64,000 bases of DNA. Source: Anaerolineales bacterium (GTDB lineage: Bacteria > Chloroflexota > Anaerolineae > 4572-78 > J111). Under the pieces are notes generated by a model, which worked only from the letters and a program-made list of their open reading frames with translations, was not told the origin of the DNA and did not search any database. The translations under genes and the position numbers were made by a program. The stretch is from positions 105,891 to 169,890 of the forward strand of contig JACKAU010000018.1 of assembly GCA_020634855.1 (NCBI GenBank), written 5' to 3'. This document shows positions 24,378 through 33,389 of the stretch, in pieces (the first letter of the stretch is position 1; every line of letters starts with the position of its first letter).

Positions 24378-25640
24378 CTAAACGCCTTGGATTGGGTTAG
24401 ATTGTGGCTCTGTTTCCGCTAGAATCCGACCGATAATCAGCGCCTCGACGACCGAGCCGGGTTCGTAATCATCCTGGCCGTGGGGCAAAATAACCAGCCC
24501 ATTCGCCCCGGCCATCGACAGCAGCCGGCCCGATCCTTGAAAGCCGGTGGTCGAAGCCGCCAGCCGGCCATCGGCGCGACGGGTTAGCACCACCCGTTGA
24601 AATTCGGTGCGGGCCGAAGTGTGCGATAGCCGTTGCGCCAAAATGGCCTTTTCGTGCGGGCGGTAAATATGGGTATAGCCGGCCATCTTTAATAAAGCCG
24701 GCCGAACAAACACCTCAAAACTAACTAAAGCGCTAACCGGAAAACCCGGCATAGCAAAACAGGGCACGCCGTCGACCACGGCAAAGGTGACCGGCTTGCC
24801 GGGTTTGGTATTAACCCGGCCAAAATGCAGTGTTCCACGAGCAGCCAAATAGGGCTTGACCAGATCGAGCTGGCCCATCGACACCCCACCCGAGGTCAGC
24901 AGCACATCTGCCTCGGCCAGGCCTCGCTCGATAGTATCGGCCAGGCTGTTCGCTTTATCGCGGACGATGCCTAAATCGACCGGTTCACATCCCGCTTCGC
25001 GCACTGCCCCCATCAAGGTAAACCGGTTGGCGTCGCGAATTTGGCCGGGCGAAAGCGGTTGATCCGGCTCGACGATCTCATCGCCGGTTGACATGACCGC
25101 CACGCGGGGTCGGCGATAGACCGTCACCTGGCTCCGGCCGACGGTACCTAACAAGCCCATCTCCGCCGGGCCGAGGATCGTTCCCTGCGGTAAGACCAGT
25201 TGCCCCTGTTCGATATCTTGCCCCACCGGTCGAATGTTAGCACCGGATCGAATATCGGAGGCCAAAATCTCTACGAAGCCATCAGCGACCTCGGTTTCCT
25301 CAACCATCACCACTGCGTCGGCTCCGGGCGGAATGGGCGCTCCCGTGGTAACTCGGGCTGATGTACCCGGTTCGATTTCGACTTCGGCCATATATCCCGC
25401 TGCTTGATCGCCCACAATCCGGCGCCGGCCCGGCCCATCGGCGGCCACCACCGCATAGCCATCGACGCTGGACGCCGCAAAAGGCGGCATCGGCTCAACG
25501 GCAAAAATATCTTCGGCCAACACATAACCTTGAGCATCATAAAAAGATATGGTAACAGCGGGCAGAGGCTGAATATGCGTACTGATAATATCCAGCGCCC
25601 GTTCAATTGAAATCATAGGGTAGGGGGACTCGATTGGCAT
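24378..25640 (-). CDS. moeA: Molybdopterin molybdenumtransferase
   Basis: A 420-residue MoeA, which inserts molybdate into adenylylated molybdopterin. Signatures: PMPPFAASSVDGYAV (the PxFxxSxxDGYAV motif) at about residues 51-65, RVTTGAPIPPGADAVVMVE near 97-115, the MoCF fold with MSTGDEI, LTSGGVSMGQLDLV and PGFPVSALVSFEVFV, and the C-terminal beta domain ending near HGQDDYEPGSVVEAL. Complete length. No other molybdenum cofactor genes are in the window. It ends in front of a strong terminator. Confidence 0.95.
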   Translation of the reverse strand: MPIESPYPMISIERALDIISTHIQPLPAVTISFYDAQGYVLAEDIFAVEPMPPFAASSVDGYAVVAADGPGRRRIVGDQAAGYMAEVEIEPGTSARVTTGAPIPPGADAVVMVEETEVADGFVEILASDIRSGANIRPVGQDIEQGQLVLPQGTILGPAEMGLLGTVGRSQVTVYRRPRVAVMSTGDEIVEPDQPLSPGQIRDANRFTLMGAVREAGCEPVDLGIVRDKANSLADTIERGLAEADVLLTSGGVSMGQLDLVKPYLAARGTLHFGRVNTKPGKPVTFAVVDGVPCFAMPGFPVSALVSFEVFVRPALLKMAGYTHIYRPHEKAILAQRLSHTSARTEFQRVVLTRRADGRLAASTTGFQGSGRLLSMAGANGLVILPHGQDDYEPGSVVEALIIGRILAETEPQSNPIQGV

Positions 25641-25719
25641 CTTTGCTCTCTTCTTTAAATGATTAGGGTATGGTGGGAATGGTAAAATAGTATAGCGTTT
25701 TCAGCTTGAAAATTCAAAC

Positions 25720-26286
25720 TCACTTGAACCCGTCCGGCCTGACTCGCTTGGCCATCAGGATATCAGGCTTGCCCAAACCATTGGCATCCGGGATCACGCC
25801 CACGATGGCGTAACCCTGCTTTTGGTAGAACTCATAAGGATGCCGGCGCAGGTTTTTGATCCGGGTCAGATGGTCAGTAACATTGGGATACAAATCCGTA
25901 CTGGCCAGGGTGGTCATATCGTCTTGATCGTCCGAACCTAAATAAACGGTCAAGCCGCCCCGTTCTCTGACCTGTTGTTCAAGATCAGCGACCAACGCCT
26001 GGCCGATGCCTTGCCCCTGATAATCCGGATGGACCACCAAGGGATGCAATTCCCAGGCGTGACCGTCATAACCATTGATTCCGCCAATCCACCCCAAAAC
26101 CAACCCCTGATCATCAACGGCGATGCGGCTAATCTTGTCCGGCTGTAACGCCTCCTGCACTTCTTGCCGGGCGGTCTCTAGATCCGGCCAGGCGTCGGGC
26201 CAGTGCGCCTTAAATCCGGCGACCAACAACTGGGCCGCTTGTTGAACCGCCGCTTCATTATCGGCTGTTAAGTCAATGATTTTCAT
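25720..26286 (-). CDS. GNAT acetyltransferase resembling aminoglycoside 6'-N-acetyltransferases
   Basis: A 188-residue GNAT. The acetyl-CoA site is HPDYQGQGIGQALVADLE (motif A, Q/RxxGxG/A). Other features recall the AAC(6') group: WIGGINGYDGHAWELHPLVV before motif A, YLGSDDQDDMT after it, and the C-terminal HPYEFYQKQGYAIVGV and DANGLGKPDI. Assignment to that group is by recollection of these patterns and is tentative; the natural substrate may be different. It lies 7 nt after another GNAT gene, so the two are likely co-transcribed. Confidence 0.8.
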   Translation of the reverse strand: MKIIDLTADNEAAVQQAAQLLVAGFKAHWPDAWPDLETARQEVQEALQPDKISRIAVDDQGLVLGWIGGINGYDGHAWELHPLVVHPDYQGQGIGQALVADLEQQVRERGGLTVYLGSDDQDDMTTLASTDLYPNVTDHLTRIKNLRRHPYEFYQKQGYAIVGVIPDANGLGKPDILMAKRVRPDGFK

Positions 26287-26293
26287 AAATAGG

Positions 26294-26782
26294 TTAACCG
26301 GCCAACCACTTGTACATCACCAACGCATCGACAAATCCGTGCGTTTTATGATTGAATGCTCGCGGCACTCGCCCCACAACCTGAAAGCCGAGCTTCTGCC
26401 ACAGATCGACGGCGACCTCGTTGGTAGCAACCACCAAATTGAACTGCATCGCCTTATAACCGAGTTCAACAGCCACTTGTTGGGAATGAAGGCACATCGC
26501 CGTGGCCAGGCCGCGACCTCTGACAGCGGCCGGGACCATATAGCCGCAGTTACAAACATGCGATCCTGCGCCGGGTTGGTTTTTCTTGAGATAGTACGTC
26601 CCCACAATTTGCCCATTCTCTTCGGCGACGAAGGTTTTGTGCGGCTGTTCCAGCCAAATTTGATAGGCTTGGGGCCGAGTGGTATCGGGCGGATACGGAT
26701 AAGTCTCCCCGGCGGAGACAATCTCATGGAAGATGGACCAGATGGCCTCGAAATCTTCGGGGGTTGCTTCTCTAATTTTCAT
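26294..26782 (-). CDS. GNAT-family N-acetyltransferase
   Basis: A 162-residue GNAT with the fold's elements in order: MKIREATPEDFEAIWSIF at the start, HKTFVAEENGQIVGTYYL, then AAVRGRGLATAMCLHSQQ as motif A, and NLVVATNEVAVDLWQKLGFQ as motif B. Proteins with the ETYPYPPDTT segment form a widespread group of uncharacterised acetyltransferases. Substrate unknown. First gene of the two-GNAT unit; no clear promoter is visible in the gap upstream. Confidence 0.88.
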   Translation of the reverse strand: MKIREATPEDFEAIWSIFHEIVSAGETYPYPPDTTRPQAYQIWLEQPHKTFVAEENGQIVGTYYLKKNQPGAGSHVCNCGYMVPAAVRGRGLATAMCLHSQQVAVELGYKAMQFNLVVATNEVAVDLWQKLGFQVVGRVPRAFNHKTHGFVDALVMYKWLAG

Positions 26783-26987
26783 CTCACGCTACAGCGAGTT
26801 GGGCCATATAATCCAGCTTCTTCATTATCAAACGGCATACTACCAACCAGCAAGACTGATCGTGTTGTCACGGTTATCTCCAATTTTTGTCTGACCCATG
26901 CGAGTTAAGGGTTTCATAAAGTTACCACAAAGCCCACCATTTTTCAACAAAATTAGGCTAAGGACAGCAATTCAAAAGATGGCGAGT
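26783..26987. other. Intergenic region without a gene
   Basis: The left part of the gap between the GNAT gene and the arabinose locus. Plus-strand open frames here are the reverse shadow of the GNAT gene. No repeat or RNA is recognised before the element at 26988. Confidence 0.4.
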
Positions 26988-27083
26988 AGAGCCTAAAGGT
27001 TTCCAAATATCCGGGATTTTGTCGCTAAATCGGGTGCGCGAATATGTTTTACCCGTCGCTTGCGAACAAACCCTTTAGGCTCT
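26988..27083. repeat. 96-bp inverted-repeat element, first copy in arabinose locus
   Basis: Arms AGAGCCTAAAGGTTT (26988-27002) and the complement of AGAGCCTAAAGGGTTT (27068-27083), one base gapped. It is 96 bp long like the copies at 34429 and 36427, and its interior shares CGCTAAAT and CGAAT with them. It lies 45 bp upstream of the promoter of the sugar-binding protein gene. Confidence 0.6.
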
Positions 27084-27128
27084 GGCTTTACCCAACCGAA
27101 GCCTAATCGTCTTCTTCAAAATTCCCTC

Positions 27129-27196
27129 TTGACAAAATCACCATTTCATGTTAACCTTAACATCAACGATGTTAAGGTTAACATCGTTGATGTTAA
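27129..27196 (+). promoter_or_regulatory. Promoter with overlapping palindromic operators of the arabinose locus
   Basis: A consensus -35 TTGACA at 27129-27134 is followed after 17 bp by a weak -10 (TAACCT, 27152-27157). From 27151 to 27196 there are overlapping palindromes: TTAACCTTAACATC (27151-27164) pairs with its complement (27168-27181), and TTAACATCAACGATGTTAA (27157-27175) is followed after GG by its exact reverse complement (27178-27196). Operators on top of the -10 and start region would give repression. The LacI regulator at 33390 is the natural candidate ligand. The coding start follows at 27233. Confidence 0.75.
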
Positions 27197-27232
27197 AGCC
27201 AACATAAATTTTCTACAAAGGAGTAATAAGAG

Positions 27233-28423
27233 ATGAAAAGTAGTAAGTTTCCCCTGTTGTTCACCCTGTTTGTTGTATTGGCCATGCTTCTGAGCGCCTG
27301 CGGTCAGGCCGCCGCGCCTGAAGCCAGCGAACCGGCTGACACCGAAGCCGAAGCCGCCCCCACAACCGAAGCCGCCGCCCCGGCGGAAGCCGAATCCAGT
27401 GAACCGGCCGCCGAAGCCGAAGCCGTCGGCGAAGGGTACTCGATCGGTATTTCGATGCCGACCAAATCATCGTCCCGCTGGATTTCCGACGGCGAGTCGA
27501 TGGTCCAAGTTTTTGAAGAAAAAGGCTACACCACTGACCTACAGTATGCCGAAGATGATATCCCCAACCAATTAGCTCAAATTGAAAATATGGTCACCAA
27601 AGGCGTCGATGTGTTGGTTATCGCCGCCATTGATGGCACGACTTTGTCCGATGTGCTCCAACAAGCCGCCGACCAAGGCATCAAAGTCATCGCCTATGAC
27701 CGCCTCATTCGCGACTCCGGCAACGTCGATTACTACGCCACCTTCGATAACTTCCAAGTCGGCGTCCTGCAAGCCAGCTACATTGTGGACGCGCTTGACC
27801 TTGAAAACAATGACGGCCCCTTCAATATCGAACTGTTCGGCGGTTCACCTGACGACAACAACGCCTACTTCTTCTATGATGGCGCGATGTCCATCCTGCA
27901 ACCCTACATTGATGAGGGTAAATTGGTCGTTCAAAGCGGTCAGATGGGCATGGACAAAGTCTCCACCCTCCGCTGGGACGGTGCTACCGCTCAAGCTCGG
28001 ATGGACAACCTGTTAAGCGCGTACTACACTGACGAACGCGTCGATGCCGTCCTTTCGCCCTATGATGGCCTGAGCATCGGCATTATCTCCTCCCTCAAAG
28101 GTGTGGGCTACGGCACCGAAGACCTGCCGATGCCCGTCGTCACCGGTCAAGATGCCGAAGTGCCTTCCGTCAAATCAATCCTGGCTGGCGAACAGACCGC
28201 CACCGTCTTCAAAGACACTCGTGAACTGGCCAAACAGACCGTCGCTATGGTCGATGCTATGCTCCAAGGTCAAGAAGTCCCGGTCAATGACACCGAAACC
28301 TACGAAAACGGCGTCAAAGTTGTCCCGTCTTTCCTCTTGGTCCCCATTAGCGTCGATATCAACAACTGGCAAGAAGCTCTCATCGATACCGGTTACTACT
28401 CTGCCGATGAGTTTCAGCAGTAA
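27233..28423 (+). CDS. Sugar ABC transporter substrate-binding lipoprotein (ChvE/XylF type)
   Basis: A 396-residue protein with lipobox LLSACG (Cys23), an Ala/Glu/Pro linker to about residue 65, and then a type I periplasmic-binding fold: YSIGISMPTKSSSRWISDGE, GVDVLVIAAIDGTTLSDVLQ, VIAYDRLIRDSGNVDYYATFDN, and the C-terminal VPVVTGQDAEV-type segment (MPVVTGQDAEVPSV). This pattern is that of the ChvE/xylose-binding group (Peripla_BP_4). With araA, kinase and araD downstream, L-arabinose is the likely ligand, though ChvE relatives bind several sugars. A good ribosome site (AAAGGAG) precedes the ATG, and operators lie just upstream. Confidence 0.92.
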   Translation: MKSSKFPLLFTLFVVLAMLLSACGQAAAPEASEPADTEAEAAPTTEAAAPAEAESSEPAAEAEAVGEGYSIGISMPTKSSSRWISDGESMVQVFEEKGYTTDLQYAEDDIPNQLAQIENMVTKGVDVLVIAAIDGTTLSDVLQQAADQGIKVIAYDRLIRDSGNVDYYATFDNFQVGVLQASYIVDALDLENNDGPFNIELFGGSPDDNNAYFFYDGAMSILQPYIDEGKLVVQSGQMGMDKVSTLRWDGATAQARMDNLLSAYYTDERVDAVLSPYDGLSIGIISSLKGVGYGTEDLPMPVVTGQDAEVPSVKSILAGEQTATVFKDTRELAKQTVAMVDAMLQGQEVPVNDTETYENGVKVVPSFLLVPISVDINNWQEALIDTGYYSADEFQQ

Positions 28424-28428
28424 ATAAT

Positions 28429-28560
28429 AGAGTTTAAGGAGTTTAATGAGTTCATAGAGTTTAAGAGCTTTTGGCAGACTCATTAAACTCCCTAACTCTA
28501 CAACGCCATAAACCCTAACCGGCGGGTGAGCGCGTGGTCTCACCAACGGGTTCACCCGCC
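28429..28560 (+). other. Intercistronic stem-loops between binding-protein and ATPase genes
   Basis: Two hairpins: imperfect 21-22-bp arms 28429-28450/28479-28499 (GAGTTTAAGGAGTTTAATGA word family) and GGCGGGTGA (28521-28529)/TCACCCGCC (28552-28560). Such structures after a binding-protein gene commonly protect the upstream mRNA, so that the binding protein is made in excess over the membrane parts. That role is inferred here. Confidence 0.55.
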
Positions 28561-28600
28561 CTCTGGTAATTGTTACTTCGCAATGGTGGGAGGAAAAACC

Positions 28601-30142
28601 ATGTCGGATATTATTCTAGAAATGCGCAACATCACCAAGACCTTTCCGGGGGTCAAGGCGCTGGATAACGTTAACCTTAGCGTGCGACAGGGTGAAATCC
28701 ACGCGCTGGTGGGTGAAAACGGAGCCGGTAAATCCACGTTGATGAAAGTGTTGAGCGGGGTTTACTCTTACGGCGACTATACCGGAGAAATATTTTACCA
28801 AGGTCAAGAATGTCGCTTTAAAGACATCAGCGACAGTGAACGTCTGGGCATCGTCATTATTCATCAGGAATTGGCGTTGATCCCGCTACTGTCAATTGCC
28901 GAAAATATATTTTTGGGCAACGAACGACAGCAATTCGGCGTCATCAATTGGTTTGAAGCGATCACCAGAACTCGCGAATTGCTCAAAAAAGTAGGGCTTA
29001 ACGAGTCGCCCGAAACGTTGATCACCAATATCGGCGTTGGTAAGCAGCAGTTAGTGGAGATTGCCAAAGCGCTCTCCAAAGAGGTGCAACTGCTGATTTT
29101 GGATGAGCCGACCTCCAGCCTCAATGAAAGTGATAGTAATGCCTTGCTGCAACTCCTGCTTGAATTCAAAGAGCACGGCATCTCTTCTATTCTTATTTCC
29201 CATAAATTAAATGAAGTTTCGAAGGTCGCCGACTCGATTACCATTTTGCGAGACGGAGCGACGATTGAAACGCTCGACTGCCAGAAAGATACGATTACGG
29301 AAGACCGGATTATCCGGGGGATGGTCGGCCGTGATCTGACGCATCGATACCCCCACCGTACCGCTAACATTGAAGAGACGATCTTCGAAATCAAAAACTG
29401 GAACGTCTACCATCCGCTGCACGATGATCGCAAGGTGGTCGACAACGTTAGTATGCACGTCAAGAAAGGCGAAGTCGTTGGTATCGCCGGGCTGATGGGG
29501 TCGGGCCGCACCGAACTGGCCATGAGCGTTTTTGGTCGCTCATACGGCAAACGAATTAGCGGCCAGGTGTTCAAACACGGCCAGGAAATCGACGTCAGTT
29601 CCATCGACAAAGCGATAGATAATGGGATTGCCTATGCGACCGAAGATCGCAAAACTTACGGCCTGATCCTGATCGACGATATTAAAAATAATGTCACGCT
29701 GGCTAACCTCAATGCTATTACCAAAAACGCCGTCATCAACGAGCCGCAAGAATTAATGGTGGCCGGCGAATACCGCGATAAGCTCAACATTAAATGCTCC
29801 AGTATCTTGCAAAAAACGGTCAACCTGTCCGGGGGCAACCAGCAAAAAGTGGTCCTCAGCAAATGGCTGTTTGCCGAACCGGAAATTCTGTTATTGGATG
29901 AACCCACGCGCGGAATTGATGTCGGCGCGAAATATGAAATTTACACGATTATTAACCAACTTGCTGCCGAGGGAAAAGGGGTGATCCTCATCTCCTCAGA
30001 ACTGCCGGAAATTCTAGGGGTCTGTGACCGCATCTATGTCATGAACGAAGGCAAAATTATGGGAGAAATGCCCAAAGCGGAAGCATCGCAAGAAAAGATT
30101 ATGCAAGTGATTATGCAGCAAGAGGAGATTGTTGAATCATGA
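28601..30142 (+). CDS. Sugar ABC transporter ATPase with two nucleotide-binding domains (MglA/XylG/GguA type)
   Basis: A 513-residue duplicated ATPase. The ATG at 28601 is chosen because GGGAGG lies 7 nt before it. The first domain has Walker A GENGAGKST (about 37-45), an IGVGKQQLVEIAKAL signature region and LLILDEPTSSL. The second has AGLMGSGRTELA in place of Walker A, as is usual in this family, then NLSGGNQQKVVLSKWL and LLLDEPTRGIDVG. It energises uptake by the permease encoded next, whose start overlaps its stop (ATGA at 30139). Part of the arabinose import unit. Confidence 0.93.
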   Translation: MSDIILEMRNITKTFPGVKALDNVNLSVRQGEIHALVGENGAGKSTLMKVLSGVYSYGDYTGEIFYQGQECRFKDISDSERLGIVIIHQELALIPLLSIAENIFLGNERQQFGVINWFEAITRTRELLKKVGLNESPETLITNIGVGKQQLVEIAKALSKEVQLLILDEPTSSLNESDSNALLQLLLEFKEHGISSILISHKLNEVSKVADSITILRDGATIETLDCQKDTITEDRIIRGMVGRDLTHRYPHRTANIEETIFEIKNWNVYHPLHDDRKVVDNVSMHVKKGEVVGIAGLMGSGRTELAMSVFGRSYGKRISGQVFKHGQEIDVSSIDKAIDNGIAYATEDRKTYGLILIDDIKNNVTLANLNAITKNAVINEPQELMVAGEYRDKLNIKCSSILQKTVNLSGGNQQKVVLSKWLFAEPEILLLDEPTRGIDVGAKYEIYTIINQLAAEGKGVILISSELPEILGVCDRIYVMNEGKIMGEMPKAEASQEKIMQVIMQQEEIVES

Positions 30143-31362
30143 GTAACATTGTTACCTCACCAGAACACTCAATGGAAGGCGCGCTTGAAGACGCCGGTTC
30201 AATGGGCAGTATTGTCAAAGTTTTTAGAAGTAATATTCGCCAATACGGCATGTTGATTGCCTTAATTGTCATTATGCTGTTCTTCCAGTTTATGACGTCC
30301 GGCACGCTGTTGAAGCCGGTCAACCTCACCAACCTGGTTCTGCAAAACAGCTATATTGTCATTATGGCTATCGGGATGTTATTAGTGATTGTAGCCGGAC
30401 ACATCGACCTGTCGGTTGGCTCGATTGTGGCCTTTATCGGGGCGCTGGCCGCCGTGATGATCGTCAAATACGATATTAATATGTTCGTAGCCTTGGTCGC
30501 CTGTTTAATTATGGGCGGACTCATCGGTGCGGCTCAAGGGTACTGGGTAGCCTTCCTAAAGATTCCCTCTTTTATTGTAACGCTGGCCGGGATGCTGGTG
30601 TTTAGAGGGTTGACCTTGGCTTTGCTGGAAGGGCAGTCGGTCGGGCCGTTCCCCCCCACCTTCCAAAAAATAAGCTCCGGCTTCATCCCTGACGTATTCA
30701 GCGTTGAGGCGATTCACATCACCTCGCTGGTGCTGGGCGCGCTGGTCTCGGCGGCGCTGGTTTATCTCAGTTTTCGCACCCGACGGAACAAGCAAAAGTA
30801 CAACTTTGAAACGCTGCCGGTCAGCCTCTTTATACTGCAAAATGTGGCGCTCACCGCCGCGATCATGTACTTCTGTTACCTGATGTCCTCGTACAAAGGG
30901 CTGCCGAACGTGCTGATTGTCTTGTTCATATTGATTGTGATTTATACCTTCATCACCACCCAAACCACCATCGGCCGACGCATTTATGCCGTAGGCGGCA
31001 ACGAAAAAGCGGCCCGACTGTCCGGCATAAAAACCAGTCGATTGAGCTTCCTCACCTTTGTCAATTTAGGCGTCCTCTCGGCGCTGGCCGGTTTGGTTTA
31101 TGCCGCCCGGCTCAATGTGGCCACCCCCAAAGCCGGTACCGCTCTCGAACTCGATGTTATCGCGGCCTGTTTTATCGGCGGCGCGTCGATGTCCGGCGGC
31201 GTCGGCACCGTCATCGGCGCGGTCATCGGCGCGTTTGTGATGGGCGTGATGAACAACGGGATGTCGATTTTGGGCATCGGAATCGAATGGCAGCAGGTCA
31301 TTAAAGGGCTGGTCCTGTTGATGGCCGTCTTCTTCGATATCTACAATAAAAACAAAGGCTAA
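30139..31362 (+). CDS. Sugar ABC transporter permease (XylH/GguB type)
   Basis: A 407-residue membrane protein with about ten helices. It shows the BPD_transp_2 signatures: MLLVIVAGHIDLSVGSIVAF, VAFLKIPSFIVTLAGMLVFRGL, GRRIYAVGGNEKAARLSGI, and AGTALELDVIAACFIGGASM with GGVGTVIGAVIGAFV. The extra loop region near residues 180-250 is characteristic of XylH/GguB members, which are longer than RbsC. Overlaps the ATPase gene by four bases. Works with the binding protein at 27233. Confidence 0.93.
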   Translation: MSNIVTSPEHSMEGALEDAGSMGSIVKVFRSNIRQYGMLIALIVIMLFFQFMTSGTLLKPVNLTNLVLQNSYIVIMAIGMLLVIVAGHIDLSVGSIVAFIGALAAVMIVKYDINMFVALVACLIMGGLIGAAQGYWVAFLKIPSFIVTLAGMLVFRGLTLALLEGQSVGPFPPTFQKISSGFIPDVFSVEAIHITSLVLGALVSAALVYLSFRTRRNKQKYNFETLPVSLFILQNVALTAAIMYFCYLMSSYKGLPNVLIVLFILIVIYTFITTQTTIGRRIYAVGGNEKAARLSGIKTSRLSFLTFVNLGVLSALAGLVYAARLNVATPKAGTALELDVIAACFIGGASMSGGVGTVIGAVIGAFVMGVMNNGMSILGIGIEWQQVIKGLVLLMAVFFDIYNKNKG

Positions 31363-31393
31363 ATCATTTTCGGTCCAAGGAGAGTACAATCCC

Positions 31394-32911
31394 ATGAGTG
31401 AGAAACTATTTAACCCGCTGGAAGTCTGGTTTATCGTCGGCAGCCAGCATCTATACGGCCCGGAAGCGTTAGAGCAGGTCGCCGCCGATGCCCGGCAGGT
31501 GGCCGCCGCCCTGGATGAGTCGCCGCAAATTCCGATTAAAGTCCAGTTTCGACCGATTGTGACCACCCCAGATGAGATTCACCGCACCTGTATCGAGGCC
31601 AATTCGGCCGAGAACTGCGTGGGGTTGATCGCCTGGATGCATACCTTTTCCCCGGCCCGAATGTGGATCGCCGGACTGACCCAACTCAAAAAACCGCTGC
31701 TCCAACTGCACACCCAATTCAACCGCGACATCCCCTGGGACACCATCGATATGGATTACATGAACCTGCACCAGACCGCGCACGGGGGCCGCGAGTTCGG
31801 CTTTATCGGCGCGCGGCTGCGTATGCCCCGTAAAGTCGTAGTCGGTCACTGGCAAGACAAGGCAACACTGGCCGGCATCGATGTATGGGCCAGAGCGGCC
31901 AGCGCCTGGCACGATCTGCACGGGGCTAAAATCGCTCGCTTTGGCGATAATATGCGCGAAGTGGCCGTCACCGAAGGTAACAAAGTCTCGGCCCAGGTTG
32001 AGTTCGGCTTTGCCGTCAACGGGTACGGCGTGGGCGATTTAGTCGAGCACGTCAACGCGGCCAGCGCCAAGCAGATCGACGATATCATTGCGGAATACAA
32101 AGATGCCTATGTCGTGGCTCACGATCTATCGGCCGATGGGAAGATGCACTACGCCCTCCGCGACGCCGCCGCGATTGAGGTGGGGCTGCGCTCGTTCCTG
32201 ACCGACGGCGGCTTTAAGGGCTTCACCACCACCTTTGAAAACCTGCACGGTCTGAAACAACTGCCCGGGTTGGCCGTTCAGCGGCTCATGGCCGACGGCT
32301 ACGGCTTCGGCGCTGAGGGCGACTGGAAAACCGCCGCGCTGCTGCGGGCGATGAAAGTGATGGACCAAGGGCTAGCCGGCGGCACCTCTTTTATGGAAGA
32401 TTACACCTATCATTTCGATCCCAACGGCATGAAAGTTTTGGGCGCGCATATGCTCGAAATCTGCCCATCGATTGCCAACGGCCGTCCGACGCTCGAAGTG
32501 CATCCCTTAGGCATCGGCGGCAAGGCCGATCCGGTGCGGCTGGTGTTCGATGCGCCGGCCGGGCCGGGGCTGAACGCCTCGCTGATCGATCTGGGCGACC
32601 GCTTCCGGCTGCTGGTCAACACCGTGGAGACCGTCACCCCCGATGCGCCCCTACCGAGACTGCCCGTTGCTCGGGCCTTGTGGAAGCCGCACCCCGATCT
32701 TAAAATCGCCGCCGCGGCCTGGATTTTGGCCGGTGGAGCGCATCACACCGGTTTTAGCCAGGCGTTAACGGTGGAGCATCTGCAAGACTTTGCTGAAATG
32801 GCCAAAACCGAATTCGTGTTGATCGATGAGCAGACCACCCTCTTTGATTTCAAAAAGGAACTCCGCTGGAACGATCTCTATTATCATATGACCGCGCTGT
32901 CCGGCTGGTAA
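31394..32911 (+). CDS. araA: L-arabinose isomerase
   Basis: A 505-residue enzyme converting L-arabinose to L-ribulose in the cytoplasm, of usual length. Recognisable blocks: EVWFIVGSQHLYGPEAL near the N terminus, CVGLIAWMHTFSPARMWI, the HTQFNRDIPWDTIDMDYMNL block, and the metal-ligand regions GAEGDWKTAALLRAMK, TSFMEDYTYHF (Glu) and LGAHMLEICPSI (His). GGAHHTGFS supplies the late His ligand. GGAGAG precedes the ATG by 9 nt. It follows the permease gene by 31 nt and ends before the tandem array at 33104. Confidence 0.96.
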   Translation: MSEKLFNPLEVWFIVGSQHLYGPEALEQVAADARQVAAALDESPQIPIKVQFRPIVTTPDEIHRTCIEANSAENCVGLIAWMHTFSPARMWIAGLTQLKKPLLQLHTQFNRDIPWDTIDMDYMNLHQTAHGGREFGFIGARLRMPRKVVVGHWQDKATLAGIDVWARAASAWHDLHGAKIARFGDNMREVAVTEGNKVSAQVEFGFAVNGYGVGDLVEHVNAASAKQIDDIIAEYKDAYVVAHDLSADGKMHYALRDAAAIEVGLRSFLTDGGFKGFTTTFENLHGLKQLPGLAVQRLMADGYGFGAEGDWKTAALLRAMKVMDQGLAGGTSFMEDYTYHFDPNGMKVLGAHMLEICPSIANGRPTLEVHPLGIGGKADPVRLVFDAPAGPGLNASLIDLGDRFRLLVNTVETVTPDAPLPRLPVARALWKPHPDLKIAAAAWILAGGAHHTGFSQALTVEHLQDFAEMAKTEFVLIDEQTTLFDFKKELRWNDLYYHMTALSGW

Positions 32912-33103
32912 AAGCCGACCGGCTGACGACCCTCGCCCGGCAAGAAATGATAGAACGCGGATGACACGGATTATCTGTACAATCTGTGTTCTATTTACTC
33001 ACTTTCATGTAAAATTGTGATCGACTAAATTTTATTCGTGTTAATTTATGTGATTCGTGGCTCAAAAGACTTTTTCCATTATACAGACTCCGTGTACATC
33101 GGC

Positions 33104-33340
33104 TTTTGAAAAAAACGAGCCCGATTTTGGATGTGAAATCGGCCATTGAAAAAAAATAACCCTGTTTTTATGCGTGAAATCGGCCATTGAAAAAAAATAA
33201 CCCTGTTTTTACACGTGAAATCGGCCTTTGAAAAAAAATAACCCCGTTTTTACGCGTGAAATCGGTCTTGCCAAAAAAATATACCCCGATTTTGCATGCA
33301 AAAATGACCTTTGAAAAAAATGATCTCGATTTTCAAGCCA
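33104..33340. repeat. 41-bp tandem repeat array upstream of the LacI regulator
   Basis: Six units starting at about 33104, 33145, 33186, 33227, 33268 and 33311 (spacings 41, 41, 41, 41 and 43 bp). A typical unit has an A8 tract (TTGAAAAAAAATAACCC), a T5 tract (TGTTTTTA) and the end GTGAAATCGGCC. The inner units are most alike and the outer ones have drifted. The array ends about 50 bp before the regulator ATG. A spacing near four helical turns puts the A-tracts on one face of the DNA. The left part of the gap (32912-33103) holds no gene. Confidence 0.85.
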
Positions 33341-33389
33341 AAACGCCAGTCACCTGAATAATTACAGCAATTCATAAGGAAACCTTTGT

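Noticed and set aside
26276..26908. 210-codon plus-strand frame
   Set aside because: It overlaps the GNAT gene on the opposite strand, and the GNAT has clear family motifs while this frame has none.
33104..33340. Possible CRISPR array
   Set aside because: The units are directly adjacent without unique spacers and there are no cas genes, so it is a tandem repeat. The same applies to 53163-53397.
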